From the NCBI RefSeq assembly GCF_037975245.1, contig NC_092565.1, forward strand, positions 21,717,499 through 21,781,498: DNA of 64,000 nt, in the 5' to 3' direction. Below, piece after piece: positions 61,463 to 64,000 of this stretch (position 1 is the stretch's first letter; each line of letters starts with the position of its first letter). Source of the stretch: Apostichopus japonicus (Eukaryota; Echinodermata; Holothuroidea; Aspidochirotida; Stichopodidae). The notes under the pieces were generated by a model that had not been told where the DNA came from, searched no databases, and saw only the letters and a list, made by a program, of their open reading frames with translations. The translations under genes were made by a program, and so were the position numbers.

Positions 61463-62554
61463 TTAAACTGCAATGTGCAAGCTAACATATGTTGGATAGG
61501 ACATTTCAGTTGAATACTGAAAGACGTTTCTATACACTAGCCACCTTAGTGACCAATGTACTACAGGACAGGTGTTAGTCAATGGAGCAATTCAATGTAG
61601 TATAAAGACATGCGCCCATAACACCGCTTCAATGTACTGAAATGTATAACAATACTTCCTTTGTTCAACTTGCGTCACTATAGCAACATGGGGGCACACT
61701 GGTACTATCAGTGCTATGAATATTACGGCAATAATTATTCCAAAGTCACCAGACAGAGTGTTGGATTGTTTAGAGCTTAAAGGACATTTTAGTACACTAA
61801 CTGATGGAGCCTATCAATTGGTAGCCTATGCCTTATAAAGTCCTTTTAATATGCTATTACTTAACAGCGAACAACTGTAGTGTAATTTAGTACCTTATTT
61901 CAAACCATTGCAAATTTGTTTCAAGTTTTTATACCCCATACAAACATCATGACATGCTGCCATCAAATACTGCTTCAGATTGAAAGTTCATTTCTAAACA
62001 AAAGCATATGTACGTCAGTGTCCATTGTATTCCCCGCGGATTATGAAGGAATGATCTTGGGATTTGAAGACTATTATTCCGTGATCTTCCCAGAGCAGTT
62101 TGCAAAATTACAACAACAAAAAATTAGTTTACAAACACAATGGGATCCAACAATCAACAAACTACACTAGAATCAAGTAAACACATACAAAGTATAATTC
62201 TTTCCTGTAAGGAAGTACTATTCATTGCAAAGTCTTTCTTAAAACAAACCACACTCTTATAACGTAAGTAATTTGTATAAAATTTGAAGTGAAAGTTGAA
62301 TGAAGATGAGGTATTAAGGGGGGAAGGTTGAGGGGGGTGGGTGGGTAGAAATTCAACTTTTAGGGGTAGGTTGGGAGGTTTCTTAACCCACGAAGGAACT
62401 ATTGAGCATGCCATTGTTTATGTGTAAATTTACCAAGATAACTAAGCAAAGCTAAAGATTGTGAAATTTGTACGACAATGGCCCACAACAATGTACTGTT
62501 CCAGTGTATATTGAGTTATCCTTTGGCTACTGGGTCCGCCGAGGAGACACTTAC

Positions 62555-62698
62555 GTCGTATCCAAGTAGAGTTTATCTATCGTACAGTTTTGTAGATTAG
62601 GATACAATTCCATGCGAGGATGGGCTCTGAAATCTCCGGTGTGTAGATACTTCCGTCCATCTGGGAGCATAAATAAAATTAGCACGGATCCTGGGCAA
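62555..62698 (-). CDS. DCLRE1A: DCLRE1A metallo-beta-lactamase exon (HTGDF)
   Basis: 144 nt, acceptor TCCTGCAG, donor GTAAGT. It encodes [35 protein letters not shown] and [15 protein letters not shown] supplies the motif 4 metal-ligand Asp, and YLDT begins beta-CASP motif A. The human counterpart reads CPGAVMILFYLPNG and [16 protein letters not shown]1A is a nuclear 5'-3' exonuclease that digests past interstrand crosslinks. Its catalytic residues visible here are intact. Confidence 0.96.
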
Positions 62699-63288
62699 CT
62701 GCAGGAAATGAAATTAGAGAAAGAAAATGAAAACACATTCAGTTTAAAATTGTAGACAAGTCGTTGATTCAAGTGTTATAAGCCATGGTGTACAAGAAAA
62801 GATGACTCCAATTTCACACCAAACTGGGCACCATTTTATAATCAATACAAAGACATTGTTGTGCAATGGCATAGCCAGTACGTATCGGGGGGGGGGGAGG
62901 AAGACGGGGTATAGGGCATGAAACCGCGACATTTAAAAATTGGTAAACGAAAAATAATCATAAATATACCACGGAGTGCACCATTTGACATCTACAATTT
63001 TAATCTTCTTCTGGAGGACGAAACCCCAGCCATCCCCATCTTTCTCCATAACAGTTCATGTCCCTAAATAAATCAGTAAGGGAATTAAGAAATCCCCACC
63101 CCCCAACCCCTCCAAGTTTTGAAAAATCCTGTGCACATCATTGAATTATAACTTAAACTCTCTGACGCTTTATATTTAGACAAAAGAGTTGACTTTGCCC
63201 CATCACACCACGAAAGGTAGCTTCTCGCCTGTTGTTCTGCATGACACAAACTTCACCACAGAGGGTAGAAAATTGCAGTTAAACTTAC

Positions 63289-63407
63289 TGATTTGCTTCT
63301 AGGAATATGACTTTGATTCCGTCAATAATATGCTCCTGCCTCATGGAAAGAGCATGGACGTACTCAGCAGGAACGTACAACCTCTTTTTCACAAGATTGG
63401 CAGTGAT
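63289..63407 (-). CDS. DCLRE1A: DCLRE1A metallo-beta-lactamase exon, first one in the window
   Basis: 119 nt, acceptor TTATTTAG, donor GTAAGT. It encodes ITANLVKKRLYVPAEYVHAL, RQEHIIDGIKVIFLEAN, with the His of the NHCPG motif completed across the splice (CA+T). The human counterpart runs ITGNLLKNKLHV to GVKVVLLDANHCPG. The upstream exons, including the HxHxDH zinc motif and the long N-terminal region with its ubiquitin-binding zinc finger, should lie beyond 64000. None was found at 63408-64000. Together the six exons encode 328 residues, about the length of the human catalytic C-terminus. Confidence 0.94.
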
Positions 63408-64000
63408 CTAAATAACGAAATCATTAGAAAAATAACTTATATATTTATCTAATATCAATAAACCATTTTGTGCATGCCTAGGAATTCAAATCAATTAATT
63501 ATTTAGCTGTTGAAAGATTTCTTAGGGCAGACCTTTCAGTAGGGCTTGATTAGGTCATTGGTATTGGCCCAGAATTTTAACATGCTAAAAGTCTTTCTAA
63601 AAGTATTTTTCCGAGAAGCTCTGAGCCTCCGTATTTATTCGCTGATATTGAGGAGAGTTCAGGTAGACTATTTTAATATCTCAGTGAGGCAAACTGTACT
63701 GAGGGTGGTTGGCAGTAAAATGTGCAGTAAAATGTGTGACATACGAGACTAGGTGACCATTATTTGACTATCTAGCATATTTGGGGGCAATAATGACCTT
63801 TAACCTTTAATAACCTTTAATACTCTTACTGCTTGACCAATAGTATTTAGCAAAAAGTTTTATGTGACAAAAAAAAGGATAATTTATTACTAAGTTGAGT
63901 GAATATCATTACCTAGATTTGCATTGACAGAACTCTTCAAAATATCAAAGAGGCAGGAAACATTGATTTTAAGCTCTCTTTCTTTCAAGAAATACAAGAA
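63408..64000. other. DCLRE1A intron running off the window
   Basis: No HxHxDH-type exon (HFHSDH) could be read on the minus strand here, so this is intron. No transposon termini were recognised. Confidence 0.5.

Overview
This is AT-rich animal nuclear DNA: two multi-exon genes on the minus strand, split by introns full of small transposon relics and simple repeats. The repeat types (hAT-like and TTAA-site MITEs with G/C-run termini, a Penelope-like reverse transcriptase relic, tRNA-derived SINE fragments) and the two orthologues suggest a marine invertebrate. An echinoderm or other deuterostome is plausible, but nothing here proves the taxon. There are no bacterial-style operons and almost all short ORFs are noise.

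Layout. (1) 1-10.7 kb: no gene, several nested DNA-transposon copies. (2) 10.7-27.1 kb, minus strand: a CREBRF (CREB3 regulatory factor; orthologue of Drosophila REPTOR) gene. Six coding exons can be joined exactly: 26132-27118, 22715-22883, 21064-21289, 17566-17639, 16786-16908 and 15836-15984. They give 575 residues with an N-terminal Ser/Thr-rich activator-like part, an acidic poly-Asp stretch and a C-terminal bZIP. The initiating exon was not found. A probable 5.1-kb 3' UTR (about 10.7-15.8 kb) carries a strand-biased cluster of Pumilio-type elements. (3) 27.1-56.2 kb: CREBRF 5' region or intergenic DNA with transposons, a 43-bp minisatellite and a DR1-motif array. (4) 56.2-64 kb, minus strand: the 3' half of DCLRE1A (SNM1A), the DNA crosslink-repair nuclease. 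Six coding exons (63289-63407, 62555-62698, 59549-59694, 58172-58326, 57582-57723, 56250-56530) give the last 328 residues. The 5' half lies beyond the window.

Most notable observations: a 71-bp minisatellite beside a DCLRE1A exon that has amplified the real 3' splice site and keeps two near-perfect decoy acceptors; an inferred GC-AG intron and a basic C-terminal extension in DCLRE1A; the Pumilio-type cluster in the CREBRF 3' UTR; a hAT-like element that carries a Penelope-type reverse transcriptase fragment; a 1.25-kb TTAA-flanked element with a consensus CRE and an internal 278-bp duplication; and a five-copy TTAA-site MITE family. The two genes act in different processes (starvation/stress transcription and crosslink repair) and nothing indicates a functional link beyond being neighbours.
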